From contig CAVOLQ010000007.1 in assembly GCA_963696875.1 (NCBI GenBank), forward strand, positions 248,001 to 312,000: DNA of 64,000 bases, read 5' to 3'. The position numbers and the translations under genes were made by a program. Of this stretch, positions 17,530-26,619 are shown piece after piece. The DNA comes from Albibacterium sp963696875 (GTDB lineage Bacteria; Bacteroidota; Bacteroidia; Sphingobacteriales; Sphingobacteriaceae). The notes under the pieces are model-generated. The model was not told where the DNA came from, searched no databases, and saw nothing but the letters and a program-made list of their open reading frames with translations. Numbering within the stretch: the first letter of the stretch is position 1; every line of letters starts with the position of its first letter.

Positions 17530-17553
17530 ATGAACTATTAAGAATAAATAAAA

Positions 17554-19653
17554 ATGCAGAGTTTCCGTACAGAATTGGAGAACCCGGTTGTATCCAGAGA
17601 GATCATCGAACTTGATAAAAAGATTAGGTTATTTCGGGAAGGCAAAATTCATGATGATAAATTTAGAAGTTTACGTTTAGCTCGTGGAATTTATGGCCAG
17701 AGACAACCAGGCGTTCAAATGGTACGGATAAAGCTTCCTTTTGGTAAAGTTACTTTTAAGCAATTGCTAAAAATTTCTGATGTATCGGATGAGTATGCCA
17801 TCCGTAATCTTCATTTAACAACTCGTCAAGACATCCAAATTCACTTTGTGAGTTTAGATCGTACTCCAGAGCTATGGGCTGAACTTGCTCAAGACGATAT
17901 TACCCTACGTGAAGCATGTGGAAATACAGTTCGAAACATTACAGCTTCACCTACTGCAGGTATTGATGCAGAAGAACCTTTTGATGTTTCTCCCTATGCA
18001 CAAAGCATGTTTGAATATTTGGTGAGGAATCCTATCTGTCAAGATATGGGCAGAAAGTTCAAGATTTCTTTTTCTTCAAGTGAGCGGGATACCGCTTTTG
18101 CATATATTCATGATTTGGGCTTCGTGCCTAAAATACGCGTAGTAGAAGGCGTTGAGCAAAGAGGATTTAAAGTGATGATAGGTGGCGGATTGGGAGCATT
18201 ACCGATGCCTGCTTATGTTGCCCATGAGTTTTTACATGAAGATCAAATCGTTCCCTATACTGAAAGTGCGATTCGCGTATTTGATCGATTGGGAGAGAGA
18301 ACGAACAGAAATAAGGCACGTTTCAAGTTTTTAATTCAAAAGCTCGGGCTAGAAGAGGTTCTCCGTTTGATCGAAGAGGAGCGACCTGCTAATCAGACTA
18401 AAGAATATAAAATTGACCGTAATTTGGTACCACAGCCGAGCATCCCTGATCAAAAAGAAGCTCCCAATGTGACTATTGAGAATCCTGCAGCCTATAAGAA
18501 ATGGAGGAACACCAACGTATACGAGCAGAAACAGGAAGGTTTTTTTGCTGTATTTATCAAAGTTTCTACGGGGGATCTTCCAACTGAGAAAGCACGGATA
18601 TTAGTGGACAAATTCCGTGATTATATCGCTGATGAAATTAGAATTACCCAGAACCAAGGCTTGTTATTGAAATTTGTGCGGGAAGAATACCTTCCTTATA
18701 TCCATCAGGTTTTAGATTCACTTGATCTGGCATCGCCAGGTTTTGATAGTGTAGCCGACATTACTACTTGTCCGGGGACCGATACATGTAATTTGGGGAT
18801 CTCAAATAGTACGGAAATGGCACGCGTACTTGAAAATTTGATCAGTACAGAATATGAACACCTAATTTTTAATCGGAATATTAAAATAAAGATTAGTGGG
18901 TGCATGAACTCTTGTGGACAGCATAGTTTGGCACATATCGGATTTCATGGAAGCTCATTGAAATCTGGAACATTGGTTGTTCCCGCCGCCCAAATTATGC
19001 TAGGTGGAGGTTCTCTCGGCGATGGACTGGGTAGAGTTTCTGATCGAGTGATAAAGATTCCTTCAAAGCGGGTTACTAAAGCCTTATCATTTCTTTTGGA
19101 TGATTATCAGGAAAATTCACTTCCAGAAGAGCTTTTTAATGATTATTACGATCGACAGACGAAAAACTACTTCTATCTCTTGTTAAAGCCATTAGCGGAT
19201 TTGTCTACGCTGGTTGAAGAGGAGTATATTGATTGGGGCCATGTAAACAATTATAAGCAAGAAATAGGGGTTGGGGAATGTGCCGGAGTGATTATTGATT
19301 TAGTTGCGACCCTATTATACGAGGCTGACGAGAAATTAGAGTGGGCAAATGAAAGCTATGAGTTGAAACGATATGCCGATGCAATTTATCATATGTATAG
19401 TGTGTTCATCAGTGGCGCAAAAGCATTATTGTTAGATAAAGGAGTGAATAAAGGAACGCATATTGGGATTATTGAAGCTTTTGATCAGGAGTTTGTGGAA
19501 ACTAAGGAAATTGTTTTGCCTGGAAGTTTCGATGCCCTAATTATGCAGATTAATAAAAATGAGCCTTCTGCAGAATTTGCTCAATCGTATTTGGCCGCTG
19601 CAATAGATTTTCAGGCATTGGTTGTGAAATATAGAGAATCGATATCAGCTTAA
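17554..19653 (+). CDS. Siroheme [4Fe-4S] sulfite reductase with extra C-terminal helical domain
   Basis: A 699-residue protein. Two nitrite/sulfite reductase ferredoxin-like half-domains and two siroheme-binding halves are visible. Ligand cysteines are C406 and C412 (TCPGTDTCNLG) and C450 and C454 (SGCMNSCGQHS), the C-x5-C and C-x3-C pattern of the family. After residue about 560 there is an extra helical domain (GVGECAGVIIDLVATLLYEADEKL...YADAIYHMYSVFISGAKALLL) resembling HEPN-type helices. It reduces sulfite to sulfide. The context (siroheme synthesis, APS reductase, ATP sulfurylase) supports sulfite rather than nitrite. First gene of the operon. Confidence 0.93.
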   Translation: MQSFRTELENPVVSREIIELDKKIRLFREGKIHDDKFRSLRLARGIYGQRQPGVQMVRIKLPFGKVTFKQLLKISDVSDEYAIRNLHLTTRQDIQIHFVSLDRTPELWAELAQDDITLREACGNTVRNITASPTAGIDAEEPFDVSPYAQSMFEYLVRNPICQDMGRKFKISFSSSERDTAFAYIHDLGFVPKIRVVEGVEQRGFKVMIGGGLGALPMPAYVAHEFLHEDQIVPYTESAIRVFDRLGERTNRNKARFKFLIQKLGLEEVLRLIEEERPANQTKEYKIDRNLVPQPSIPDQKEAPNVTIENPAAYKKWRNTNVYEQKQEGFFAVFIKVSTGDLPTEKARILVDKFRDYIADEIRITQNQGLLLKFVREEYLPYIHQVLDSLDLASPGFDSVADITTCPGTDTCNLGISNSTEMARVLENLISTEYEHLIFNRNIKIKISGCMNSCGQHSLAHIGFHGSSLKSGTLVVPAAQIMLGGGSLGDGLGRVSDRVIKIPSKRVTKALSFLLDDYQENSLPEELFNDYYDRQTKNYFYLLLKPLADLSTLVEEEYIDWGHVNNYKQEIGVGECAGVIIDLVATLLYEADEKLEWANESYELKRYADAIYHMYSVFISGAKALLLDKGVNKGTHIGIIEAFDQEFVETKEIVLPGSFDALIMQINKNEPSAEFAQSYLAAAIDFQALVVKYRESISA

Positions 19654-19664
19654 TAGAAATACCT

Positions 19665-20432
19665 ATGTTAGAAGAATCTAAAGTTACCTTAGTTGGGGCC
19701 GGACCTGGAAGTGCAGATCTTATCACTTTACGAGGATTGAAAGCATTGGCAACAGCAGATGTTGTTTTTTATGATGCTTTGGTTAGTGAAGAGCTCTTAC
19801 AATATGCACCTCAGGCTCTACATCGGATCTACGTTGGAAAAAGGGCTAATGTCCATGCTTACCCCCAAGAAGTGATCAATCAGATGCTTGTTGATTACGC
19901 CCGTTCTCATGGGCATGTTGTCCGGCTGAAAGGCGGTGATCCTTTTGTTTTTGGAAGGGGACATGAAGAAGTAGATTTTATTCGGTCACAGGGAATTAAA
20001 ACTGAGGTAGTTCCTGGAATTTCAAGCGCAATAAGTGTTCCTGCCTTGCAAGGCATTCCTATTACCCATCGGGGTACAAGTGAAAGCTTTTGGGTAATTA
20101 CGGGAACAACGAGCATTGGCAAGATTTCTCAAGATATTTTTACAGCAGCCAAAACGAAGGCGACCGTTGTTATTTTGATGGGGGTTAATAAAATTGATGA
20201 AATAGTTTCTATCTATCAGAACGAATGTCTAGGAGATTTACCTATCGCTATTATCCAAAACGGTTCGATGGAAAATGAAAAGATTGCTATTGGGAAAATC
20301 GATTCCATTCAGCAAATTTTAGAAGAGAAACAGATAGGAACGCCTGCGGTAATCGTTATTGGTGAGGTAGTAAGCTTGCACGAAATCTATCATAGTATTA
20401 AAGAATCGCATGAGCTTGTCAGCATTAAATAA
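19665..20432 (+). CDS. cobA: Uroporphyrinogen-III C-methyltransferase (SUMT)
   Basis: A 255-residue tetrapyrrole methylase with LVGAGPGSADLITLRGLKAL at the N-terminus (SAM-binding P-loop) and VRLKGGDPFVFGRGHEEVDF, the diagnostic SUMT motif, near residue 88. Later blocks VVPGISSAISVPALQGIPITHRG and PAVIVIGEVVSL are also as expected. It methylates uroporphyrinogen III twice to precorrin-2, the first step to siroheme. The gene starts 11 bp after sulfite reductase and its end overlaps the next gene by 23 bp. Confidence 0.96.
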   Translation: MLEESKVTLVGAGPGSADLITLRGLKALATADVVFYDALVSEELLQYAPQALHRIYVGKRANVHAYPQEVINQMLVDYARSHGHVVRLKGGDPFVFGRGHEEVDFIRSQGIKTEVVPGISSAISVPALQGIPITHRGTSESFWVITGTTSIGKISQDIFTAAKTKATVVILMGVNKIDEIVSIYQNECLGDLPIAIIQNGSMENEKIAIGKIDSIQQILEEKQIGTPAVIVIGEVVSLHEIYHSIKESHELVSIK

Positions 20433-21909
20433 AGAGGTATCTGTAGTTAAAAGCACTGGAAATAATCTTTTTCCTGTGTTTTTAAAGCTGGAAAATTTCC
20501 ATACCTTACTTGTTGGCGGCGGAAATGTCGGTTTAGAAAAGCTCGAAGCATTATTAGGCAATAGTCCAGATGCAGAAATTACCGTCGTTGCCGATGCTAT
20601 TTCTGCGCAGATTGAGCAGTTGGCGTCACGCCATCCTAGGGTTACCATCCATAAAAGAAAGTTTGAAGAGCGTGATCTGGAGGGAGTTTCTTTCGCTGTT
20701 TTAGCAACAGATGATGTTAAACTTCATTATTATATTCATGAATTGGCGGTGGAAAGGGGATTGCTGTTAAATGTAGCTGACACACCAGATTTATGCGATA
20801 TGTATTTAGGGTCTGTTGTTAAAAAAGGTAATCTTAAGATTGCAATTTCTACTAACGGAAAGTCACCGACCATGGCGAAGCGTTTAAAGGAGATTTTCAA
20901 CAAAGGTATTCCCGAAGAAATTGACGATACCCTCGATAATCTAAATAAGGTAAGAGAATCTTTAAACGGCGACTTCGCTTATAAAGTGAAGCAGTTAAAT
21001 GCATTGACCCAAGGACTGGTTACACCGACTAAAAATAAGTTGTTTTATCAGAGACTTCGTTATCTACTTTGGATAGCTACCTTTTTGTTTGTAAGTGTAT
21101 TGTTTTTTGTACTTTGGAATCAAGAGCCTGAATTTAAAAGCTTTTTAGTGGATATCCCGATTGGCTTTTATTATTTTTTGGGAGCAGGGTTTTTATTCGC
21201 TTTAATAGATGGGGCTATAGGCATGTCTTATGGAGTAACTTCGACTACCTTTTCACTGTCTATGGGAATACCGCCTGCTTCAGCCAGTATGGCGGTTCAT
21301 GTATCGGAAATATTAAGTAACGGTATAGCCGGATGGATGCATTATCGCTTGAAAAATGTAAATTTAAAGTTGTTTAAATCGTTGGTGATACCAGGGATCA
21401 TTGGAGCAATAGCCGGAGCGGCACTTCTTTCATCATTACATGGTTATGCACAGTTTATACGGCCGGTAATCTCATTATATACCCTAATACTCGGATGTCT
21501 TATTTTAGTTAAAGCCGTAAAAATATCCCTTTTAAAGACTAGAGCTAAAAAGATCACCAAAGTGTGGCCTTTAGGTTTTGGAGGTGGCTTCATCGATGCA
21601 ATGGGCGGAGGAGGCTGGGGTTCTATTGTGTTGTCGACCTTAATTGCAGGCGGAAGAAATGCCCGCTATGCATTGGGAAGTGTAAAGCTAAGCAGGTTTT
21701 TCATTGCTTTATTAAGTTCCCTCACTTTTATAACTTTATTGGAAGATCTGCATTGGCATGCCATGGCTGGATTAGTAATTGGTAGTACGTTGGCGGCACC
21801 TATCGCAGTAAAACTTTCTAATAAAATTTCAGTAAAAGTTTTAATGATAGCAGTAGGGATCATTGTGGTCCTAGTCAGTTTTTATAATATTTTTAGAAGC
21901 TTTTATTGA
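20410..21909 (+). CDS. Fusion of Met8/CysG-like precorrin-2 dehydrogenase with a TauE/TSUP membrane transporter
   Basis: A 499-residue two-part protein. Residues 15-210 are a siroheme-synthase N-terminal fold: NAD-binding LFPVFLKLENFHTLLVGGGNVG, then VLATDDVKLHYYIHE, NVADTPDLCDMYLGSVVKKG and ISTNGKSPTMAKRL. Residues about 225-499 hold membrane segments of the TauE/SafE family with the paired motifs GAIGMSYGVTSTTFSLSMG and FGGGFIDAMGGGGWGSI. So siroheme dehydrogenation/ferrochelation and sulfite (or sulfate) movement across the membrane are on one chain. The ATG at 20410 overlaps cobA by 23 bp. Transport substrate and direction are inferred from context. Confidence 0.92.
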   Translation: MSLSALNKEVSVVKSTGNNLFPVFLKLENFHTLLVGGGNVGLEKLEALLGNSPDAEITVVADAISAQIEQLASRHPRVTIHKRKFEERDLEGVSFAVLATDDVKLHYYIHELAVERGLLLNVADTPDLCDMYLGSVVKKGNLKIAISTNGKSPTMAKRLKEIFNKGIPEEIDDTLDNLNKVRESLNGDFAYKVKQLNALTQGLVTPTKNKLFYQRLRYLLWIATFLFVSVLFFVLWNQEPEFKSFLVDIPIGFYYFLGAGFLFALIDGAIGMSYGVTSTTFSLSMGIPPASASMAVHVSEILSNGIAGWMHYRLKNVNLKLFKSLVIPGIIGAIAGAALLSSLHGYAQFIRPVISLYTLILGCLILVKAVKISLLKTRAKKITKVWPLGFGGGFIDAMGGGGWGSIVLSTLIAGGRNARYALGSVKLSRFFIALLSSLTFITLLEDLHWHAMAGLVIGSTLAAPIAVKLSNKISVKVLMIAVGIIVVLVSFYNIFRSFY

Positions 21910-21927
21910 AGCTGAATTTATGTGATT

Positions 21928-22638
21928 ATGGATAGAATAAACGAAATAAGAGAGTTAATTGAAGGATTAAAGAGTGATGATGTTCTTGAAGTGTTGGCAA
22001 ATAGGTTTTCTGATTCTAGCGTCTTCTCGACAAGCTTTGGAATGGAAGACCAAGTTATTTCGCATCAAATCTTTTCAAAAAACTTGCCTATCCAAGTTTT
22101 CACTTTAGATACCGGACGTTTGTTTCCTGAAACCTATTCTGTATGGAATCGAACTGTCGATAAGTATAAAAAAAGAATAGAAACCTTTTACCCAAAAACT
22201 GAAAACGTAGAACAGCTTTTAAGTGATAAAGGCCCAAATAGCTTTTATGAATCGGTTAATAACCGTCTAGAATGTTGCGGTATAAGAAAGGTGGAACCAT
22301 TAAAGCGTGCTTTATTGGGAAAAAAACTCTGGATAACCGGTATTCGACAGGACCAATCTACTAATAGAAATACGATGGATTGGGTGGAATGGGATGAAAA
22401 CCAACAATTAATAAAAGTGCATCCTATATTTTACTGGACAATAGAGGATGTTAAAGACTATATAAAAGAGCATAATATACCTTATAATTCACTTCATGAT
22501 AAAGGTTTTCCGAGTATTGGTTGTGCGCCATGTACACGTGCTGTACCACCGGGGGGAGACAATCGTGATGGTCGTTGGTGGTGGGAGGATCAATCAAAGA
22601 AGGAATGTGGATTACATATTACAAGCGATACAAAATAA
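21928..22638 (+). CDS. cysH: Assimilatory adenylyl-sulfate (APS) reductase, CysH family
   Basis: About 236 residues from the ATG at 21928; a GTG two codons upstream is possible. PAPS-reductase fold with the P-loop-like SVFSTSFGMEDQVI. Two cysteine pairs are present, C116-C117 in ECCGIRKVEPL and C199/C202 in IGCAPCTRAV, which is the [4Fe-4S] pattern of APS-using enzymes; PAPS-using enzymes lack it. The redox-active C-terminal ECGLH motif is also there. It reduces APS to sulfite and AMP with thioredoxin. No APS kinase gene is in the operon, which fits direct use of APS. Confidence 0.95.
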   Translation: MDRINEIRELIEGLKSDDVLEVLANRFSDSSVFSTSFGMEDQVISHQIFSKNLPIQVFTLDTGRLFPETYSVWNRTVDKYKKRIETFYPKTENVEQLLSDKGPNSFYESVNNRLECCGIRKVEPLKRALLGKKLWITGIRQDQSTNRNTMDWVEWDENQQLIKVHPIFYWTIEDVKDYIKEHNIPYNSLHDKGFPSIGCAPCTRAVPPGGDNRDGRWWWEDQSKKECGLHITSDTK

Positions 22639-22646
22639 GAAATACA

Positions 22647-23537
22647 ATGAACTATTTAGATCAATTAGAAGCAGAAGCTATTGCAATATTAAGAGAGGTA
22701 GCTGGACAATTTGAAAAGCCGGCACTATTATTTTCAGGAGGGAAAGATTCTATTACCCTGGTTCACCTGGCTAAAAAAGCATTTATGCCCGGTAAGTTTC
22801 CTTTTCCTTTAGTACATATTGATACTGGGCATAATTTTCCAGAAACGATTGCTTTTAGAGATGCTTTAGTTGCAGAGTTGGGAGAAAAACTTATTGTGGG
22901 GCATGTTCAAGATGCTATCGACCAAGGAAAGGTGATTGAGCAGAAAGGGAAAAATGCAAGTAGAAATGCTTTGCAAACCGTATCCTTGTTGGAGGTTATT
23001 GAGCAACACGGTTTTGATGCTTGTATCGGAGGGGCTCGAAGAGACGAAGAAAAGGCGAGAGCGAAAGAGCGAATATTTTCAGTTCGAGATGAGTTTGGCC
23101 AATGGGACCCTAAACGACAAAGGCCCGAGCTGTGGAATACTTTTAATGGTAAGATTCATAAAGGAGAAAATGTACGGGTTTTTCCAATTAGTAATTGGAC
23201 AGAGCTTGACGTGTGGAACTATATTAATCGAGAGAAAATCAGTATCCCATCTATCTATTTTGCCCACGAAAGGGATGTAATTAGTCGGAATGGGCAATGG
23301 ATGGCAGCAGCAGAGTGTTTAAATATGGACTATCAGGATGAAATCGTGAGAAAGAATGTTCGTTTTAGAACGGTAGGAGATATGACTTGTACCGCTGCGG
23401 TAGAGTCTGATAAAAGGGATATCGAAGATATTATTTTAGAAATCAGCCAATCTAAAATCAGTGAGCGAGGAGCGAGGATGGACGATAAGGTTTCTGAAGC
23501 TGCTATGGAGGATCGTAAAAAAGGAGGATACTTTTAG
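22647..23537 (+). CDS. cysD: Sulfate adenylyltransferase subunit 2
   Basis: 296 residues from the ATG at 22647 (MNYLDQLEAEAIAIL), 8 bp after the cysH stop; a longer frame overlaps cysH and adds no family sequence. The ATP-PPase loop is LLFSGGKDSITLVHLA, followed by FPLVHIDTGHNFPET, GARRDEEKARAKERIFS and RFRTVGDMTCTAAVES, all characteristic of CysD. With CysN it makes APS from sulfate and ATP. The length and the C-terminus (DRKKGGYF) are as usual. Confidence 0.97.
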   Translation: MNYLDQLEAEAIAILREVAGQFEKPALLFSGGKDSITLVHLAKKAFMPGKFPFPLVHIDTGHNFPETIAFRDALVAELGEKLIVGHVQDAIDQGKVIEQKGKNASRNALQTVSLLEVIEQHGFDACIGGARRDEEKARAKERIFSVRDEFGQWDPKRQRPELWNTFNGKIHKGENVRVFPISNWTELDVWNYINREKISIPSIYFAHERDVISRNGQWMAAAECLNMDYQDEIVRKNVRFRTVGDMTCTAAVESDKRDIEDIILEISQSKISERGARMDDKVSEAAMEDRKKGGYF

Positions 23538-23588
23538 TCTGCCAACCTTTAGTTATCAAAATTCTAAGAAGTTTAACAGAAAATTACA

Positions 23589-24827
23589 ATGGATTTATTA
23601 AAATTTATTACTGCCGGCAGTGTGGATGATGGGAAAAGTACCCTTATTGGACGGCTTTTATACGATACTCATTCAATTCTTGATGATCAACTTGAAGCCA
23701 TAAAAAATGCAAATCGTAAAAATGATGACGGTGAAATTGATTTGGCTATTCTTACCGATGGCTTGAAGGCTGAACGGGAGCAAGGTATTACGATAGATGT
23801 GGCCTATAAATATTTTCAAACAGCCAATCGGAAATTCATTATTGCGGATACTCCAGGCCATATTCAATATACCCGAAATATGGTCACAGGCGCTTCAGGT
23901 GCTGATTTGGCGATCATTTTAATTGACGCTCGAAAGGGTGTGATTGAACAAACTATCCGTCATTCCTATTTGGTTTCCTTACTGGCCCTTAAAAATGTGG
24001 TGGTATGTGTTAATAAGATGGACATGGTTGGTTATGAGGAAAGTGTTTTTAATAAAATAAAAGAAGATTATCTTAAAGTCGTGGAAAAGCTTAAGATATC
24101 GAATTTGGATTTTATTCCTATTAGTGCCTTAAAAGGCGATAATATCGTAAATCCATCAAGCCGGATGGATTGGTTTGCTGGTGAGCCTTTATTACATTTT
24201 CTTGAAAATGTGGATGTAAGAAACCAAGATAATAAAAAACCTGCGCGCTTTCCCGTACAATGGGTAATCCGTCCACAAACGGACGATTTGCATGATTATC
24301 GTGGTTATGCCGGAAGGGTAATAAGCGGGTCTTTTAAGATAGGAGAGAAAGTAGTGGTATTGCCTTCGGGCGTGCAAAGCACCATTAGCCATATCGAGTT
24401 AGACAGCCAACAATTATCAGAAGCTGAGGATGGTGCTTCTGTCGTTATCCGTTTAGAAGATGATGTTGATATAAGCCGCGGAGATTTGATAGTACCTGCC
24501 AATGACCAACCCACCCTTTCCAAATCAGTAGAGGCAAGTTTATGCTGGATGGATAATCGTCCATTAGACACTTCTCAGGTTTATCTCTTGCAATTGAATA
24601 GCACTGTTTTAAAAGTGAAGGTACATGACATCGCCTATAAGATTAATATAAATACCTTAGAGCGTGTACCTTCTGAAGATTTTAAATTGAATGATATCGG
24701 TAAAATAACATTGCGATGCTCTGAAGAATTAGCTTATGATGCCTACACGGAGAATAAATTAAATGGAGGCGCTATTTTAATTGATAGTCGAACAAATTTA
24801 ACCGTTGGGGCGGTCTTGTTAGAATAA
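23589..24827 (+). CDS. cysN: Sulfate adenylyltransferase subunit 1 (GTPase)
   Basis: A 412-residue elongation-factor-like GTPase: G1 GSVDDGKSTLIGRLLYD, G3 DTPGH, G4 NKMD, with the switch region REQGITIDVAYKYF. Two beta-barrel domains follow. There is no C-terminal APS kinase (CysC) domain, unlike many CysNC fusions, matching the APS-specific reductase upstream. GTP hydrolysis drives sulfate activation by CysD. Last of the tightly spaced plus-strand cys genes; 121 bp separate it from the next gene. Confidence 0.97.
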   Translation: MDLLKFITAGSVDDGKSTLIGRLLYDTHSILDDQLEAIKNANRKNDDGEIDLAILTDGLKAEREQGITIDVAYKYFQTANRKFIIADTPGHIQYTRNMVTGASGADLAIILIDARKGVIEQTIRHSYLVSLLALKNVVVCVNKMDMVGYEESVFNKIKEDYLKVVEKLKISNLDFIPISALKGDNIVNPSSRMDWFAGEPLLHFLENVDVRNQDNKKPARFPVQWVIRPQTDDLHDYRGYAGRVISGSFKIGEKVVVLPSGVQSTISHIELDSQQLSEAEDGASVVIRLEDDVDISRGDLIVPANDQPTLSKSVEASLCWMDNRPLDTSQVYLLQLNSTVLKVKVHDIAYKININTLERVPSEDFKLNDIGKITLRCSEELAYDAYTENKLNGGAILIDSRTNLTVGAVLLE

Positions 24828-24901
24828 TCTATTTTGTCGATCGCTTTTTGCATGAAATTCTTGATTTCGCTATTTTTCATGCGAATAGAGGCTAATTTTC
24901 T

Positions 24902-24909
24902 TAAATTTG
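24902..24909 (+). promoter_or_regulatory. -7 promoter element before the homocysteine synthase gene
   Basis: TAAATTTG matches TAnnTTTG and lies 40 bases before the ATG at 24949, suggesting that this gene has its own promoter in addition to read-through. No TTG is found at the -33 distance. An 8-bp inverted repeat GCATGAAA/TTTCATGC (24850-24892 region) lies just upstream, without a U-tract. Confidence 0.35.
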
Positions 24910-24948
24910 TGCGATCTATACAAATCCACTAAGTTCAACAATTAATTG

Positions 24949-26118
24949 ATGAGAGAAGAAAGCAGAATTATCAGAGAACAAGTTCCACGTTCTCAAAATC
25001 GTGAACACTCCGTTCCATTATACCTAACATCAAGTTTTATATTTGATGATGCGGAGCAAAGTAGAGCGATTTTTGCCAATGAGGAAGAAGGTATTATTTA
25101 TTCTAGATACTCCAATCCGAATACTTCGGAATTTATTCAGAAGGTATGTATTATGGAGGGAGCAGAAGCCGGTTTAGCATTTGCAAGTGGGATGGCAGCT
25201 GTATTTGCTTCTTTCGCTGGATTGTTGAAAAGTGGAGATCATGTGGTTTCTTGCCGGGCAATCTTTGGGTCTACCCATCAATTGCTTACTCAGCTTTTCC
25301 CGAGATGGGGAATAACGCATACTTATGTGGATGCTTCAAAGCCTGGAGATTGGGAAAAAGCGATTCAACCAAATACAAAGATGATTTTTCTAGAAACTCC
25401 TTCTAATCCGGGTTTGGAACTGGTAGATCTAGAAATGATTGGCAAATTCAAAGACAAGTATCCCCATATTATTTTAAACGTGGATAACTGTTTTGCTACG
25501 CCTTATTTGCAAAAACCAATTCCCTATGGTTTCGACTTGGTAAGTCATTCTGCCACAAAATACATGGATGGCCAAGGACGAGTTCTCGGTGGGGTAGTAG
25601 TCGGAAAGAAGGAGCTTATCGATGAATTGATGACCTTTATTAGGCATACTGGTCCTGCAATGTCTCCCTTTAATGCATGGTTGCTTTCTAAAAGCATTGA
25701 TACCCTGTCTTTACGAATGGATCGTCATTGCAGCAATGCATTAGCTTTAGCTGAGATGCTAGAGGGAAATGCCGAGATCGAGCAAGTCCGCTATCCGTTT
25801 TTGCCTTCTCATCCGCAATATGACCTTGCAAAAAAACAAATGAAACAAGGGGGCGGTGTGGTTACTTTTGTAATAAAGGGTGGTTATGAACGCGCTAAGC
25901 GGTTTATGGATGCCTTGGAAATGTTGTGTATAACTTCTAATTTAGGGGACGCAAGAAGTATTGCTACCCATCCTGCTTCTACCACCCATTCTAAGTTGTC
26001 GGATGAAGAAAAGGCAATCCTCGGAATTGTGCCGGGAAGTATTCGTATTTCAGTCGGTTTAGAAGCTGTTGAAGATATAAAAGAGGATATAGCAAAGGCC
26101 ATAGAGAGGAGTAAATAA
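24949..26118 (+). CDS. metZ: Trans-sulfuration PLP enzyme, O-succinylhomoserine/O-acylhomoserine sulfhydrylase
   Basis: 389 residues from the ATG at 24949 (MREESRIIREQ). Cys/Met-metabolism PLP family: substrate-binding YSRYSNPNTSEF, SGMAAVFA loop, LETPSNPGLELVDLE, and PLP lysine in SHSATKYMDGQGRVLGG. The FIRHTGPAMSPFNAWLLSKSIDTLSLRMDRH block and C-terminal SIRISVGLEAVEDI are those of MetZ-type enzymes. It would add the sulfide made by the upstream operon to an acylhomoserine to give homocysteine. Cystathionine gamma-synthase is a possible alternative; the context favours sulfhydrylation. Confidence 0.87.
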   Translation: MREESRIIREQVPRSQNREHSVPLYLTSSFIFDDAEQSRAIFANEEEGIIYSRYSNPNTSEFIQKVCIMEGAEAGLAFASGMAAVFASFAGLLKSGDHVVSCRAIFGSTHQLLTQLFPRWGITHTYVDASKPGDWEKAIQPNTKMIFLETPSNPGLELVDLEMIGKFKDKYPHIILNVDNCFATPYLQKPIPYGFDLVSHSATKYMDGQGRVLGGVVVGKKELIDELMTFIRHTGPAMSPFNAWLLSKSIDTLSLRMDRHCSNALALAEMLEGNAEIEQVRYPFLPSHPQYDLAKKQMKQGGGVVTFVIKGGYERAKRFMDALEMLCITSNLGDARSIATHPASTTHSKLSDEEKAILGIVPGSIRISVGLEAVEDIKEDIAKAIERSK

Positions 26119-26151
26119 ACTTTTCGTTTGTACACCTTAGAAAATAAAGAA

Positions 26152-26571
26152 ATGAAAGTAGAATTAAAGCGTGTAAATAAGGCATCGTATTACCAAGCAA
26201 GCGCTCCAAGTACAACGATAAAGGTTAATATTGATGGATCTCCTGCAATTGGAGGCCAAGAGTTGGGTGTTCGCCCTATGGAGTTGGTATTAATGGCACT
26301 TGGTTCCTGCAGTGTTTTTGATTTAATTACCATCTTGGAAAAACAAAGACAAGTAATTGATGATGTAGACATCGAAGTGTCTGGAAATAGGAGGGACAGC
26401 GTTCCAAACATATTTACAGATATTCACATTAAGTTTCTTTTGTCGGGGAAAGACATTGATCTTATAAAAGCAGAAAAAGCAGCCAAGTTAGCAGTGAAAA
26501 AATATTGTTCCGTACATGATATGTTAGCTGCAGGTGGAATAGATATTACTTACGAAGTTGTCATTAAGTAA
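26152..26571 (+). CDS. OsmC family protein
   Basis: About 139 residues from the ATG at 26152 (MKVELKRVNKASYYQ). OsmC fold with the family core GVRPMELVLMALGSCSVFDLITILEKQ, in which C is the peroxidatic position, and the second conserved cysteine in VKKYCSVHDML. Members reduce organic hydroperoxides or act on other thiol-reactive compounds. It lies 33 bp after metZ in the same direction, so it is probably co-transcribed with sulfur metabolism. Confidence 0.9.
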   Translation: MKVELKRVNKASYYQASAPSTTIKVNIDGSPAIGGQELGVRPMELVLMALGSCSVFDLITILEKQRQVIDDVDIEVSGNRRDSVPNIFTDIHIKFLLSGKDIDLIKAEKAAKLAVKKYCSVHDMLAAGGIDITYEVVIK

Positions 26572-26619
26572 TATGGAATCACGGCGATATAAAAACGCAG
26601 TGTCGGGGAAATATAGCTT

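Noticed and set aside
17410..17553. SAM-I riboswitch before the sulfur operon
   Set aside because: The conserved SAM-I core and four-way junction could not be found; only two simple U-tailed hairpins are visible.
22575..22646. Extended N-terminus of CysD
   Set aside because: The extra 24 codons overlap cysH in another frame and do not belong to the family; ATG 22647 is the natural start.
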